64,000 nucleotides of DNA from Physcomitrium patens (Eukaryota; Streptophyta; Bryopsida; Funariales; Funariaceae). Positions 21,190-32,439 of this stretch are shown in pieces. The notes under the pieces were generated by a model. It had not been told where the DNA came from. It saw only the letters and a list, made by a program, of their open reading frames with translations, and did not search any database. The position numbers and the translations under genes are program-made. The stretch's first letter is position 1. Every line of letters begins with the position of its first letter. The stretch lies in assembly GCF_000002425.4 (NCBI RefSeq), contig NC_037265.1, forward strand, positions 4,218,323 through 4,282,322. The letters run 5' to 3'.

Positions 21190-22251
21190 CGTGCATATTC
21201 GCAAGTCAAAAGAGAACTTTGGAAAATCATTTCGGCTATGAAAGCTGAAAAGGACTATTTGATTGGGGCAATAGTAGTAATTGAAATAGATTGCTTGCCA
21301 TTGCTTGGAATGATTATTAACTGTTCAACGCCAGATATTGCAATGTTGAGATGGATTGCTTATATTAAGTCACTAAATCTAAAATTTAAGCATATTACTG
21401 GGAAGGACAATTTAGTTGCAGACATGCTATCTCGAGCAAGATACGAGAGGGAGGACGAAATGGTTGAAGACATTGATGACGTCGGATTGAAATTCTATTC
21501 AATAGCAAATCTCAACAGAGAAGACAAGCTATTTCTTGAAGAATCTTATGAAGGAAGATTATTGGATATTGGTCATTATTTGAATACCTTGACTAAGCAA
21601 GGGAATTGGTCTACAGAAAAATTCAAACAAATAAGAAAAAAAGCATATGGATTTTTACATCGAGATGGTCTTCATAATACGTATCCTCTGGCTATTCATT
21701 TTAAATGGGTTGTTGATTTAGTTATTATGCCAATTGGGTTATGGCAGATGAGATATTTGGTTTTAGCTCGTGAAGATTTATCAAATCAAGTAGAAGGAAG
21801 AGCATTCAGGACAAAATCTACAGAGGGGATTTGTAGGTTTTTGCTTGAAGATGTTATTTGCCGCTATGGATGCGTAGGAAAAATCACTGTAGATTGTAGA
21901 GAATTAAATGCATAAGAAGCTCGTAAGTTCTTTGAAAGATGTGGAGTTAAACTATCACTGACTACTGCTTATAATCCAGAAGGGAATGCAAAAAGCGAAC
22001 GCGGTCACCCACCGATTGTGAAAGCATTAGTTAAAGCTTGTAATGGGAAAGTTAAAGAGCGGCCACGGCTTTTGTCATTTGCATTATGGGCTAATCGAAC
22101 AACACATAGTTCAGTGACAAGATATATGCCAGTAGAACTTATGACACGTCGAAAACCAATTATGCCGATTGAAGAAAAGGTACTTACTTGGAGTATGCTA
22201 CCATGGGAAGATGGATTGACAAGAGAAGAACTTCTGGCTATTAGGATTTGA
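21190..22251 (+). pseudogene. RE-B RNase H and integrase lacking the zinc finger
   Basis: RNase H motifs (KRELW, EIDCLPLL, DNLVADMLSRA) are present. At about 21660 the frame jumps from the region before the integrase zinc finger straight to RDGLH.TYPLAIHFKWVVDLV. RE-A has 82 more codons here, holding HNSLWARH and CEICQ. The jump falls in the 9-bp direct repeat TCGAGATGG. The catalytic core remains (VVDLVIMP, VDCRELN, NAKSERGHPPI), with a TAA at about 21913 inside it. It ends at the TGA shared with RE-A. Confidence 0.85.
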
Positions 22252-22691
22252 CAATTGGAGCAAAGATCGGAAGATGTGCAGATAGCATTGAAAAGGTTAA
22301 AAAGAGCAAGGTTATGAAACAAGGCATGATTCGACAAGCAACATCGATTGAGACCTAAAGCAATCAAAGAAGGTGACTAGGTACTTCTTTATGACAATAG
22401 TCTGGATAATCAACATAGTACTTTGTGGAAATTTTCAAAACGTTGATTTGGACCATATGTAGTAACAACTGTTCATGATAATGCGACTTACTCATTACAA
22501 GAGTTAGATGGTACAAAATTGAAAATACCAATTGCACGGAAGCAAGTAAAAATATTTAAACGAAGACATGTAGAGATGAATATGGAAGACCTTAATGAAG
22601 GTATAGAGATTCCGCAGCAAGAAGATGAAAGTGATATAGATAATGAAGGTCACGAAGGCAAACTGGACAAAGACGTAGAGGATATATTCTG
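22252..22691 (+). pseudogene. RE-B integrase C-terminal region with GPY/F module
   Basis: FGPYVVTTVHDNATYSL at about 22450-22500 identifies the GPY/F module, followed by an acidic tail. Stops precede it, including TGA in place of the tryptophan before FGPY (RE-A has TAG there, so these two arose independently). Confidence 0.65.
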
Positions 22692-22742
22692 AATCAAATA
22701 GCAATTGGATAAATTGGTGCATACCGGAGGATGCACAGGTTC

Positions 22743-22754
22743 AGAGGAGGTGGA
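22743..22754 (+). other. RE-B polypurine tract
   Basis: AGAGGAGGTGGA directly precedes the 3' LTR start TGTCGTG. Confidence 0.7.
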
Positions 22755-24012
22755 TGTCGTGTTGTAACACGAGTATACCGTGAAAATATAAAGAAAGGGG
22801 ACTTTTTTTAATGTTCAATTACCTCGAATATTAGAAGGAACGACCAATTCTAGTGCAAATACTGAGTGGCCAGATTCAGTCACCCCATTACAGTCAGCCA
22901 GGGCATACTGAAATGCTCCGTTCGATTCCAATAACTGGAGTCAACAAGAAGAGAAAGGACCAATGCACACGACGGGTGAGCCTGGTTGGAAGAGCCAATT
23001 GGATCCAATTTCAAGAATCCAATCCAGGTTTTCTTATCCAATATGAGACCTGAATTGGCCGGGCAACCCAATGCACTCTAATTACGGGAAAATTCAGGTC
23101 TTACTACCGGCCTCTGTCAATCTGACGTGAAGGACTCATTTGATCCAATTACGGGGACATCCGGATCTTACTACTGGACTCTTAGCCAATATGAGACCTG
23201 AATTAGTAGGGCGACTCAATGTAGTCTCGATTACGGGGTTTCGATTCTGTTTCAGGCTGTCCTGTTCTCTGTGCCGTTTCAAAGAACGTTGTTTTCGATA
23301 AAAAGATCTCTTAAAGGTAAAAACGGGAGAGAAAGCTCTGACGGTAAGAGCTAATTTTGGATCCAAGCTCTGACGATGGGAGCCAATTCTGGATCCGAGA
23401 CGGAAGATTGAAGAAATTGAGAGGATAAGGTTAGAGGAGAGAATAAGTTTTTTGGGGAGTTTTGAAGGAAGGAGAGAGCTAGCTTCATGCTTCGGGCGGG
23501 AAAAGAAGACAAAGAATTGGGTTTTTTTTCTTCATAGGGTTTTGAGAAGACTGAGGCAATCGTTGCTGAAGTCAGTGTTGTAATGGTGAATCGGGATTTT
23601 TAATGAAGTGGGTTTGATTACTCTTGACTCTTTTGTGAAATCGAGTTACGTCTGTGATGAAGAGTTAAAAAGGTGTCTATAGGATTGAGTATGCGGAGTG
23701 AATGAAATTTATTGGGTTAATCTAACAAGACAATCAGTGGATACAAGATCGTGAGTATAAAGCGGTATCGAAGATTAGCAGTTTGGGTTGTTCGAGGTTC
23801 TGTGTAACGTCTAGAGACCTACTGGCTGGGGCAAAAAGGACTTCAATAAGCAGTCGAAGGGCATCCGTATAGATTTACTGTGTATTCTTGCAATTGTTTG
23901 TATTCCAACAGTCAAAAACTGATAAACTGCTTGAATATTGGTGAATCTCCATACTACCTTCTATAGCGAGACGCCCGGCGCGTTCTCGAGCAGAAAAGCA
24001 CGTAATACGACA
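22755..24012 (+). repeat. RE-B 3' LTR (1258 bp, normal orientation)
   Basis: It starts TGTCGTGTTGTAACACGAG and ends GCACGTAATACGACA. It carries the RE-B-specific duplication near 23340-23400. It is the reference for recognising the inverted body of the 5' LTR. Confidence 0.92.
23756..23762 (+). promoter_or_regulatory. TATA-like box in RE-B 3' LTR
   Basis: TATAAAG about 1000 bp into the LTR, conserved with RE-A and with RE-D (near 39140), so U3 would be about 1 kb and R-U5 about 250 bp. Confidence 0.45.
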
Positions 24013-25192
24013 GCGTCTGGCTGTAGAAGGTAGTATGAAGATTCGCTAATATTCAAGCAGTCTATTGGTTTTTGATTGTTGGAATATAAACAACTGCAAG
24101 AATATATCGTAAATCTATACGGATGTCCTTCCACTGCTCGCCGAAGTCCTTTTTGCCCCAGCCGATAGGTCTCTAGACGTTACAGAGAACCTCGAACAAC
24201 CCAATCTGCTAATCTCCGATACCACTTTATACTCACGACCTTGTATCCACTGATTGTCTTGTTAGATTAACCCAATAAATTTCATTCATTCTGCATACTC
24301 AATCCCACAGACACCCTTTTAATTCTTCATGACAAACGTAACTTTGATTTCACAAAACTGTCAAGAGTAATCAACCCTCTTCATTAAAAATCCCGATTCA
24401 CTATTACAACACTTCGACTATTCAGCAACGATTGCCTCAGTCTTTCCAAAACCCTATGAAGAAAAAAAAACCCAATTCTCTGTCTTTTTTCTCCGCCCCG
24501 AAGCATGAAGCTAGCTCTCCCTGATCTCTTTTAAAAAAACTTCTATCTCTTCCCTCATTTCTTAACCTATCCTCCCTTTTAACCCTAAATCTTCTCCCTT
24601 TCAAACCCTAGCCTCTGAATTTTCTCAATCTTCTGTCTTGGATCTAGAATTGGCTCCCGTCATCAGAGCTTTCTCCTCCGTTTTTACCTTTAAGAGATCC
24701 TTTTACCGAAAGGACGTTCTCGGAATGGCACAAAGGATGGAACAGCCTAAAACGGAATCGGAACCCCCGTAATTGGAACCACATTGAGTCGCACGACCAA
24801 TTCAGGTCTCATATTGACTAAGAGGCCCGTAATAAGACCTGGATGTTCCCGTAATTAGACTGCATTAGGTTGCCCAACCAAGTCAAGTCTCATATTAGGT
24901 AAGAGGCCCGTAATAGAACCTGGATTGGATGTCTTGAAATTGGATCCAATTGGCTCTTCGAATCAGGCTCACCCGTCGTTGAATTGATCCTTTCCCTTAC
25001 TGCTGACTCCCGTTATTGGAATTGAACGGAGCATTTCAGTATGCCCCGGCTGACTGTAACGAGGTGACTGACCCTGGCTTCTCAGTATTTACAGTGGAAT
25101 TGGTCGTTGCTCCCAATATTCGAGGTAATTGAATATTAATAAAAGTCTCCTTTCTTTATATTTTCATGGTATACTCGTGTTACAACACGACA
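24013..25192 (-). repeat. RE-A 5' LTR, outer piece
   Basis: It continues the RE-A LTR from GCGT to the start TGTCGTGTTGTAACACGAG (at the right in this orientation). It lacks the RE-B duplication and matches the RE-A 3' LTR closely. It is followed by the RE-A target duplication ACGT. Confidence 0.9.
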
Positions 25193-25579
25193 ACGTATAG
25201 CACAAAATACTATATTGTTGTCAAATACTATGATACCACAACCAATATTGATAAAGATTGATGTCCTAAAAAAATCACTTATACTACAAAGATAAAAAAA
25301 TATTGGCATAGAAGGAATTGGGTTTCTATTCTTAAAAGCTAAGCCACTAGATTAGAGATTGTTCAAAATATCAAAATTGAGGCAATAATAAATTAAGAAG
25401 ATTTTTTAATCTTGAGACTTACCAAGTTGATAAGAAAATACCTTTATAAAGAAATGAGGATTTTCAATAAAGATATCATAGACCAATATTAAAAATAGCT
25501 TCTATTTCATAGAGACAAATACCATGGCTTTGGACAATTATTAAAAAAATCAATCAGTATATCTAACGGGTTGACTAAA
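25193..25579 (+). pseudogene. RE-H segment between RE-A and RE-K
   Basis: AT-rich, stop-filled sequence assigned to RE-H only by position between two mapped insertion points. No domain is recognised in it. Confidence 0.4.
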
Positions 25580-26099
25580 TGTTACAGACATATATATTTA
25601 CCTCAATAGTTACTTATATGATTAAATAGAAGTAGATAAATATAAAATAATTTCATAAAGACTTCTAGAGAAGCTTTCTAAAAGCTTCATAGATACCATT
25701 TTGACTTTAGATGTGTTTGTTGGTTAGAAACTTGGCCAAAAAGCTAATCATGTATTGGTAGCTTGTGGAAGAAGCCAATTACATGGCGCATACATAGATA
25801 ACTTGTCTTGCAAGATAAGACATATGGCTAGCAAAGTCAACACATGTTGGAGGTCCTATAGGACATTGTCATATAGCTCTTAATTAGATAGTATATGTGG
25901 AGGCAAGAGTAAAGCCTTCTTCATTCTTGTCAACGGCTTTCTAGTCTTAGTCTTGTTTCAAGACTTTCTAGTATTTTTTGTTTTTGGCAATAGCCATTCT
26001 AGTTAATATTATATCACCTTTTGAGTGACTTTCTAGTTCTCTTCTGTGATAGAAGAGTGTATTGAGGATTCTCTTTCTTTGAAATTTATGTCCTTGACA
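25580..26099 (+). repeat. RE-K 5' LTR
   Basis: It starts TGTTACAGACATATATAT and ends CCTTGACA. It is clearly the same sequence as 41124-41673 and, inverted, as the RE-C LTRs. Confidence 0.9.
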
Positions 26100-26329
26100 G
26101 TTTGACAAGAGTACTAACATATTGTTTTTGTCTTGTTTTAGGAGTGAGTGGATTACTCCACTTCAATTGTTGTATTTTAAAGGTTGCAGACTATCCACCT
26201 TTAAACAAAAAATCTTATTTTCTAACATTGATCTTTTCCTTAAAGAGAGTGGATTATCCCTCTTAGTAAGATTTATTTTTAGAGGTTACAGATTATCCTC
26301 CTCTAATTTAACTTTTAAATTTTTTTGGG

Positions 26330-27372
26330 TTGTCTATAGAAGGAAAGATTATAAATGCTACTTTCAACAGAAGTAAGAATAGATTTGTAACTATGGTAGA
26401 TCTTCATGAACTTATCAATAGTCTAAAAATAGAAATTTCATGTATTTCTAATATGAATCATGGAAGTACTATGCCTATGCCTATGGAAGAAGTTTGGAGT
26501 CTGCGGCAAGAAGTTGTGCAGTTGAAAGAAGCTAGTAGATCAATGTCACAACCAAATCCAAGGAGTTTTGCTTCTACAAGTATGACAGGGACAAGGATTA
26601 GTATACTTGAGAAGTTTGATGGAATAAGATCAAAATTTTGAGGATTTTTGCAACAAATCAAGCTCTATTTAAGGTTGCACCCTTTCCAATATCCTGATGG
26701 ATTTACCCAAGTCGGATTCATAGGTATTCTACTATCATGAAGTGCTCTCTCTTCGTTTGCACCTTTAATGGAAAAAGATTCACAACTCTTTTATGATTTG
26801 AATTCATTCCTAGAAATATTTACAACTACATTCAGATAAAGTAATCGAGAACGAGTAGCAGAGACCAAACTTTTATCGTTACGACAAAGATCACGATCAG
26901 CTGCTATATATGCTATCGAATTCCAAAACCTTACTTGCAATGTAGACTGGAATGACAAAGCACTTATCAACTAATTTTGATATAGATTGAATGATAGTAT
27001 CAAAGATTTGTTATTAACAATGTTGAAAGTAGAATCTTTATAACAATTTATTACTCAAGCTATTGCATGAGATAATTATTTATTTGAAAGGCATTAAGAA
27101 CAAAGATTTGGTTGGAGAGGAATAAGTCAAGTAATGGTGGCAGCTCCCAAGTTTTCTAAAATGTATTTGTCAAAGCCAGAACCAATGCAAATTGATATGA
27201 TATGTTTTAAACCTTTCACAAAGTAGGAAAAGACTCAACATCGCGAAGAGAGGTTGTGTTTATATTGTGGAGAAGCTAAGCACATTGCTCAATATTATCC
27301 AAAGAAGCAATACAATTACAAAATGAGGAGCACAATTACCAAAGAAGATAATGTGTTGAAAAACGAATTTTT
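26330..27372 (+). pseudogene. RE-K gag with degenerate zinc knuckle
   Basis: Motifs in order are a helix EVVQLKEASRSM, LEKFDGIRSKF followed by a stop and GFLQQIKLYLRLHPFQYP, then ALSSFAPLMEKDSQLFYDL. Near 27252-27296 there is a knuckle C-LY-C-GEAK-H-IAQY-Y, whose final cysteine is now tyrosine. Stops are frequent. Confidence 0.7.
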
Positions 27373-27396
27373 ACAACTACAATAGGGACCGTGTAG

Positions 27397-27873
27397 ATGG
27401 AATCATGTGCAATACCTAATAAAGGTCCTATCCTCTCCTTAGACCCCTCACCTTCTTTTATAATAGAAGTATATTTAGGACTTAATAATCACAAATTTTT
27501 TGCCTTGTTAGATTTAAGAGCCTCAGCATATTTTATAGACAAAGATTTTTTTCAAAATCAAAAAATACCTTTAGTGGAGAAAATTAAATCCATACATGTA
27601 GAAGTCATAGATGGTCGTTTGTTGTCTTTTGGAAATATTATCCATAAAACTATTCTTTTAGATGTAACAATTAAAGATCATAATAGCATAATAGTATTTA
27701 ATGTAATAAATTCTCCCTCTAATCAAGTTATTTTAGGATTATCATGGCTAAAAAAATATAACCCTCAAATAGATTTGATTTCTCATAACCTTAACTTTTT
27801 TGATAGTATAATCCAAGATTGTGTTAATAAAGTAGAAGTACATAAGTCCAGTATGTCCAAACCTTTACTATAA
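27397..27873 (+). pseudogene. RE-K aspartic protease region
   Basis: The frame is open for 158 codons. FALLDLRASAYFIDKDF sits where D-S-G-A-S is expected, so two residues of the active-site loop are changed and the enzyme would be inactive. The hydrophobic-hydrophobic-G motif VILGLSWLKKYNPQIDLIS follows about 75 residues later, as in gypsy proteases. Confidence 0.75.
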
Positions 27874-27999
27874 GGTGCAAATGCTTTCATGCATGCTATA
27901 AAAGAAGGATCATCTTTTGTTATATATGCTACACCTATTTTTAATGGTGAAACAATGTCAAGTAGTATTTCTAAGCAGTATCAAGAATTCTAAGATATT

Positions 28000-28780
28000 T
28001 TTGAAAAGAAGAATGTAGATATTCTCTTTAAGCATTGACCTTATGATTATTCAATTGATCTACAAGAAAGAGCTCAACCATCATTGGGACCAATCTATAG
28101 CTTATCGCAGAATGAATTTAGTGCATTATAGGAGTACATTGATGAAAATTTGGTAAAGAACTTCATGCGCTATTCTAAATCTCCAGTCGAGGATCTTATC
28201 TTATTTGTAAAGAAGAAAGACGGATCTCTATGAATGTTTGTGGATTATCAAGGACTCAACAAGATTACTATAAAAAATAGCTATCCTTTGCCTTTGATTT
28301 TAGAACTGTTTGACCAACTCAATCAAGCAAAGATCTATACCAAAATAGATCTACAAGGAACATACAACTTAGTTCGTATCAAAGAAGGGGATGAATGGAA
28401 GACTACTTTTCGAACTAAGTATAGATATTTTGAATATAATGTCATGCCTTTTGGACTCACTAATGCATCGGCCACTTTTCAACATCTTATGAATGATGTT
28501 TTTCGTGAGTTTTTAGATGATTTTGTTGTTTGCTATTTAGACGATATTCTAATCTACTCTAAGAATACAAAAAATCATGAGCTTCATGTTTGTTGCATGT
28601 TAGAGAAACTTAGAGATGCATGATTATATGTCAAGTTGAAAAAGTATGTATTCTATACTATTTAAGTTGAATTTTTAAGATACATCATTTCCAACAAAGG
28701 CCTTATGATGGATTCCAAGAAGGTTCAAACTATCATAGATTGGAAGATTTCAAGAATAGTACAAGATGTGTAATACTTTT
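28000..28780 (+). pseudogene. RE-K reverse transcriptase
   Basis: Stops flank an open 129-codon core. [45 protein letters not shown] and the active site [12 protein letters not shown] are canonical for Ty3/gypsy RT. Upstream, EYIDENLVKNF and SPVEDLILFVKKKD mark the N-terminus. Confidence 0.85.
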
Positions 28781-28959
28781 TGTGCTTTTACTAATTACTA
28801 TCAAATCTTCATCAAGAATTTTTCTCAAGTTGTAGCTACACTTATACGTTTGACATGTAAAGATAAATTTGAGTAGAATAAAGAAATAGAAGCATCATTT
28901 GATGCTTTAAAGAAAGAATTTATTTCTGTACCAATCTTATATTGTGTTGACTTTTCTAA

Positions 28960-29390
28960 GGTATTTTTTTATGAAAATAGACGCATCAAATTTTGCTATA
29001 GGTATCGTGTTATCATAAGTGGGAACAGATGACAAACTTCATACAATAGCTTTTTATTCAAGGAAATTTTTAAGAACCAAGATTAATTATTAGATCCATG
29101 ACAAAGAACTCCTTACAATCGTAGATTCATTTAAAGAATAGCATCAATATCTAGAAAACACCTCAAGTCCAGTTACCATGTATACAGACCATAAGAACCT
29201 AGAATACTTCATGTCAGCACATGTTTTGAATCGTCGCTAAGCCCATTGGAGCATGTCTTTATCTAGATTCAATTTCAAGATCACTTATTGATCCGAAAAA
29301 CAACAAGGTCTATTGGATGTTCTTTCTAGATGTTCTTATCTTGCACCAAAAGAAAGAGATGCATCTTTTGATTAACAAAGATCAATTCTC
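28960..29390 (+). pseudogene. RE-K RNase H
   Basis: Broken frames contain [43 protein letters not shown] and QQGLLDVLSR, the usual RNase H order in gypsy elements. Several stops and at least one frameshift (near 28970) are present. Confidence 0.75.
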
Positions 29391-29559
29391 TTGAAGCCCA
29401 AGTATTTTCATCTTCGAGCTATAAAATCAACATTGACTGTTGATTCAACATTTGTGAATCAAATTCAATCAAGCATGTCCTCAAATCCTCTTATTTAGGA
29501 TATCAAGGATACTTCTTCTAAGTCTCATGATATTTCCAAGTTTGAATTCAAGAATAATC

Positions 29560-30137
29560 TATTATATTTCGGAGGACACCTATATGTTCTAGAAAGTAAA
29601 GCTCAATTACATGTTCTTCAAGCTCGTCATGACTTTCCAGCAGTAGGACATTTTGGGTACAATAAAACTTTAGAACTAATATCCAAGGATTTTTTGTGGC
29701 TGTAAATGTGGAAGGCAGTCAAAGATTTTTTATAATCTTGTGATGTTTATTCAAGATCAAAAAATCCTCATCATTGACCTTACAGACTTCTTCAGCCATT
29801 ATCCATATGAGAACAACCATGGTCTTTTATTTCTATGGATTTCATTACGGATCTTTCAATCTCAGGTTCTTATGATTCTATATTTGTGATAGTAGATCGT
29901 GTTACAAAGATGGTGCATTTTGTTGTATGTACAAAATCTATCACAGGTAAAGAAATAGCTAAGCTTTTCATTAACAATATCTATCACTATAATGAATTAC
30001 CAAAGAATATATTGATTATATTGGATAAAAGGACTCAATTTGTATCAAGATTTTGGAGAATCCTATTCAAGTTTCTAAAGGTGGATATAAAGCTTTTTTC
30101 AGCTTTTCATCCTCAAATTGATGGACAAATGGAATAG
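29560..30137 (+). pseudogene. RE-K integrase, N-terminal zinc finger and first part of core
   Basis: ARHDFPAVGHFGYNKT is the HH part of the zinc finger, followed by SCDVYSR with one of the cysteines lost. The core reads WSFISMDFITDLSISGSYD (first catalytic D) and ILDKRTQFVSRFW (second D, in place of the common SDRGTQF). The frame ends at HPQIDGQ, where RE-D is inserted. The third catalytic position would fall at the junction. Confidence 0.8.
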
Positions 30138-30315
30138 TGTCATGTTGTAACATGACTATATGGTGAAAATATAAATGAAAAAGATTTTATTAATATTTAC
30201 TCATCTTAGATGTTAGAAACAATGGCCAATTCTAGTGCCAATATTCAAGGACTAATTAATGTCACTCAATTGCAAGTTATACCACCATATGTGACATCAG
30301 CAATATGCTCCACCA

Positions 30316-30645
30316 GTGTCATCCAATCAAGTATCCTCCGTACCAATGGGACAACCAGGATCATTTTCTAACCCTACATGGAACAAGTCTAATAAGTATA
30401 TACCGGTGGAGACACCCAATATGCCTGATGGGGATGCAAGAAGACCACTTCATTGTTTTCGTTGCAAACAGATTGGTCATTATGCTAATGAATGTCCTAA
30501 TCCTAGAGCCAGTGATGATTATGTGCCAGTGTGTGGAAATTGCAAGCAGTCGAGGCATACTTATCAGCAATGCAATGCTTTGTTCAATTTCAATAATCGG
30601 AATCAACAGATTCAAAGTAAAAAAAAAATAAAATTAAGGAGATAA
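30316..30645 (+). pseudogene. Captured gag zinc-knuckle ORF inside the RE-D LTR
   Basis: An open frame of 109 codons without a natural ATG. It has two CCHC knuckles: C-FR-C-KQIG-H-YANE-C (30454-30495) and C-GN-C-KQSR-H-TYQQ-C (30532-30573). The upstream and downstream sequence also follow RE-F gag (NSSANIQG, NPTWNKSNKYIPVETP, FNFNNRNQQIQ), at 35800-36490 on the opposite strand. In RE-F this segment lies between capsid and protease, its proper context, so the LTR probably gained it by capture. Nucleic-acid binding is the family function; expression here is unproven. Confidence 0.7.
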
Positions 30646-31029
30646 ATCGAGGTCCTCAAGATTCTCTAATAAATTGGGTAGAATGTATCCAAGTCGTTCT
30701 TACCATGAGTCAACAAAAGCAAAAAGGACTAATTCAACATTTGAGTGAGCTTGATGCAAAGGGCCAATTTTATCCAATTTCAAGGACATTCAATCCAGGT
30801 CCTATTACAGGCCTCTTATCTAGTATGAGACTTGACTCAGTTGGACAACTCAATGAGGTTTCAACTATCGAGGCTTCAGTTCCATTTTAAGTTGTTCTAT
30901 TTTCTATGCCATTTTGAAGAAATATCCTTTCCGTGGAAAGATCCTTTTAGAGGCGAGAATTCCATGGAAGCATAATCTGCTGTTCCAATTCCAAGTCTAG
31001 GGCAGAAAAATAGAAGACCTCATGGAGTT

Positions 31030-31043
31030 AAAAAAAAAAAAAA

Positions 31044-31126
<83 letters not shown>
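31030..31126 (+). repeat. A23 run followed by (GA)37 microsatellite
   Basis: Twenty-three A then 74 bp of uninterrupted GA within the RE-D LTR. The low-complexity frame across it is not a gene. Confidence 0.95.
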
Positions 31127-31130
<4 letters not shown>

Positions 31131-31206
31131 AGAAGGGGGGCATTCAAAGATCGAAATTTGGAGTCGGAGAGCTAGCTTCAAGCTCCTTCCAAAGGTGTAA
31201 GATTAG

Positions 31207-31976
31207 TGTTATTCTTGTTGTATTCAAGCTTGAGTATACCAAAGCAATTGAACTAATAGAGGTGGGTTCGAACACAGAGAAAGACTGGTTATATGAATTG
31301 GATCTGTTAGTGTCACAATTGACTATACTCTAGCTATCTGAAATCAATTATCAAACTAAAAAATACCAAGGCTTATTACTTCCATCTTAATTCAATACAT
31401 AATCCATTCTACGAATATCAATTTGACAATACTTTCATATTCTTATCGATTCATCTCTCACTTACTATCTTTATAATTTATATATATTCAATTACTAATC
31501 TCCAGCTTACTTATTATATTCAGTTTCTCAATTCATCACATAGAATTTAATATCTTCACTTAACACAACACAATTCAATAATCTCAATTCTCAAGGTCAC
31601 AAATTTTTTCCAAAATGGTCAGTCCAAAGTCATATTCCATAATATTCTAATCACAATTTCAACAATACTTCTCTCAATCACAATTCTTCATAAGTAAATA
31701 ATAAAAGCAAAGAAAATAAAGAGGTAGCACCAAGCTTATTCCGGCTTACGACTCTCACAATCTGGCCCCGATCTTCCTTTTTTCAACCTCTTTATCCTAC
31801 CAAAAGATGGACCATTGGCCAGCAGATTCCAAAGGTTATGATGTTTTGAATTCTTAACTATTTGTTCTACTAACAACCTATTGTTATCAACTAAATTGCC
31901 TAACCATAAGTCTAATTCTCAAGGTTGTCAATAATCAACCAGTAACTTACCACAAAATTTATTTACCTATTCTACA
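31207..31976 (-). repeat. RE-F 3' LTR
   Basis: In element orientation it starts TGTAGAATAGGTAAAT and ends CAAGAATAACA. The sequence AATGGGGCTT just before it (31977-31986) is a short polypurine tract. Confidence 0.8.
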
Positions 31977-32439
31977 AAGCCCCATTGGTAATTATACAAC
32001 ACCTTCACAAACACACAATTGTTACCTTCCTAAAAACTATTTAATCGAGCTCTATAAAATTACTATTTCCTTTGGCCCAACTACGCATTCTGAAAGTCTC
32101 TTATTCTTCTTGGCGTCCAGCAGATATCTAACTTCATCAGCTCCATATTGATAATAATTATTATAGAAAGTGGTTTTGATGCACGTTTAGCTTTCACATT
32201 TTGGCCACTGTCCTCTTTGTCCGTAGCTCGCTTTGCACTTTTAATTACCATGACGATCCCTCTGTCAAGCGCTTAACTAAAACTACTACTCTCAAAAACA
32301 CAAGGAACATAAGAAATGACACTTCAATCAATCCAAAACAATACCACAAAATGACCTTAACTCGTCCCTCACTCCTATTCTCTTACTACCTTGTGATAAT
32401 GACAATATGTTATCCATACTGTTCGTGAAAGGTAATGAA

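Larger units (their letters stand above)
13719..24012 (+). mobile_element. RE-B: Ty3/gypsy retrotransposon inserted in the RE-A 5' LTR
   Basis: The 5' LTR is at 13719-14977 (1259 bp), the internal region at 14978-22754, and the 3' LTR at 22755-24012 (1258 bp). The target duplication is GCAT/GCGT, a 4-bp repeat differing by one CpG-type transition. It is the same family as RE-A, opposite orientation, with near-identical proteins. RE-C interrupts its RT at 18487. Differences from RE-A include a duplication of about 37 bp in the LTR, a 246-bp integrase deletion and private stops (for example 15897, 17103, 21187). Confidence 0.9.
6478..25192 (-). mobile_element. RE-A: Ty3/gypsy retrotransposon, minus strand, split by RE-B
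   Basis: The 3' LTR is at 6478-7696 and the internal region at 7697-13676. The 5' LTR is split into 13677-13718 and 24013-25192 by RE-B. Removing RE-B and one duplicated GCGT gives a 5' LTR of 1218 bp against 1219 bp for the 3' LTR. The flanking duplication is ACGT on both sides. The order gag, CCHC-protease, RT, RNase H, integrase defines Ty3/gypsy. The variant motifs (FLDD in RT, DHGS in protease, SERGHPPI in integrase) resemble fungal and early-land-plant lineages. Lesions are few compared with the relics, so insertion was relatively recent. Confidence 0.9.
30138..31206 (+). repeat. RE-D LTR, left part
   Basis: It contains the LTR start, the captured gag zinc-knuckle sequence, stretches matching RE-A/B LTRs (for example around 30770-30900), an A-run with a GA microsatellite, and ends at the RE-F insertion site ATTAG. 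Confidence 0.8.

Noticed and set aside
31022-31333. ORF of 103 codons with long K and RE repeats
   Set aside because: It is the translation of the A-run and GA microsatellite in the RE-D LTR.
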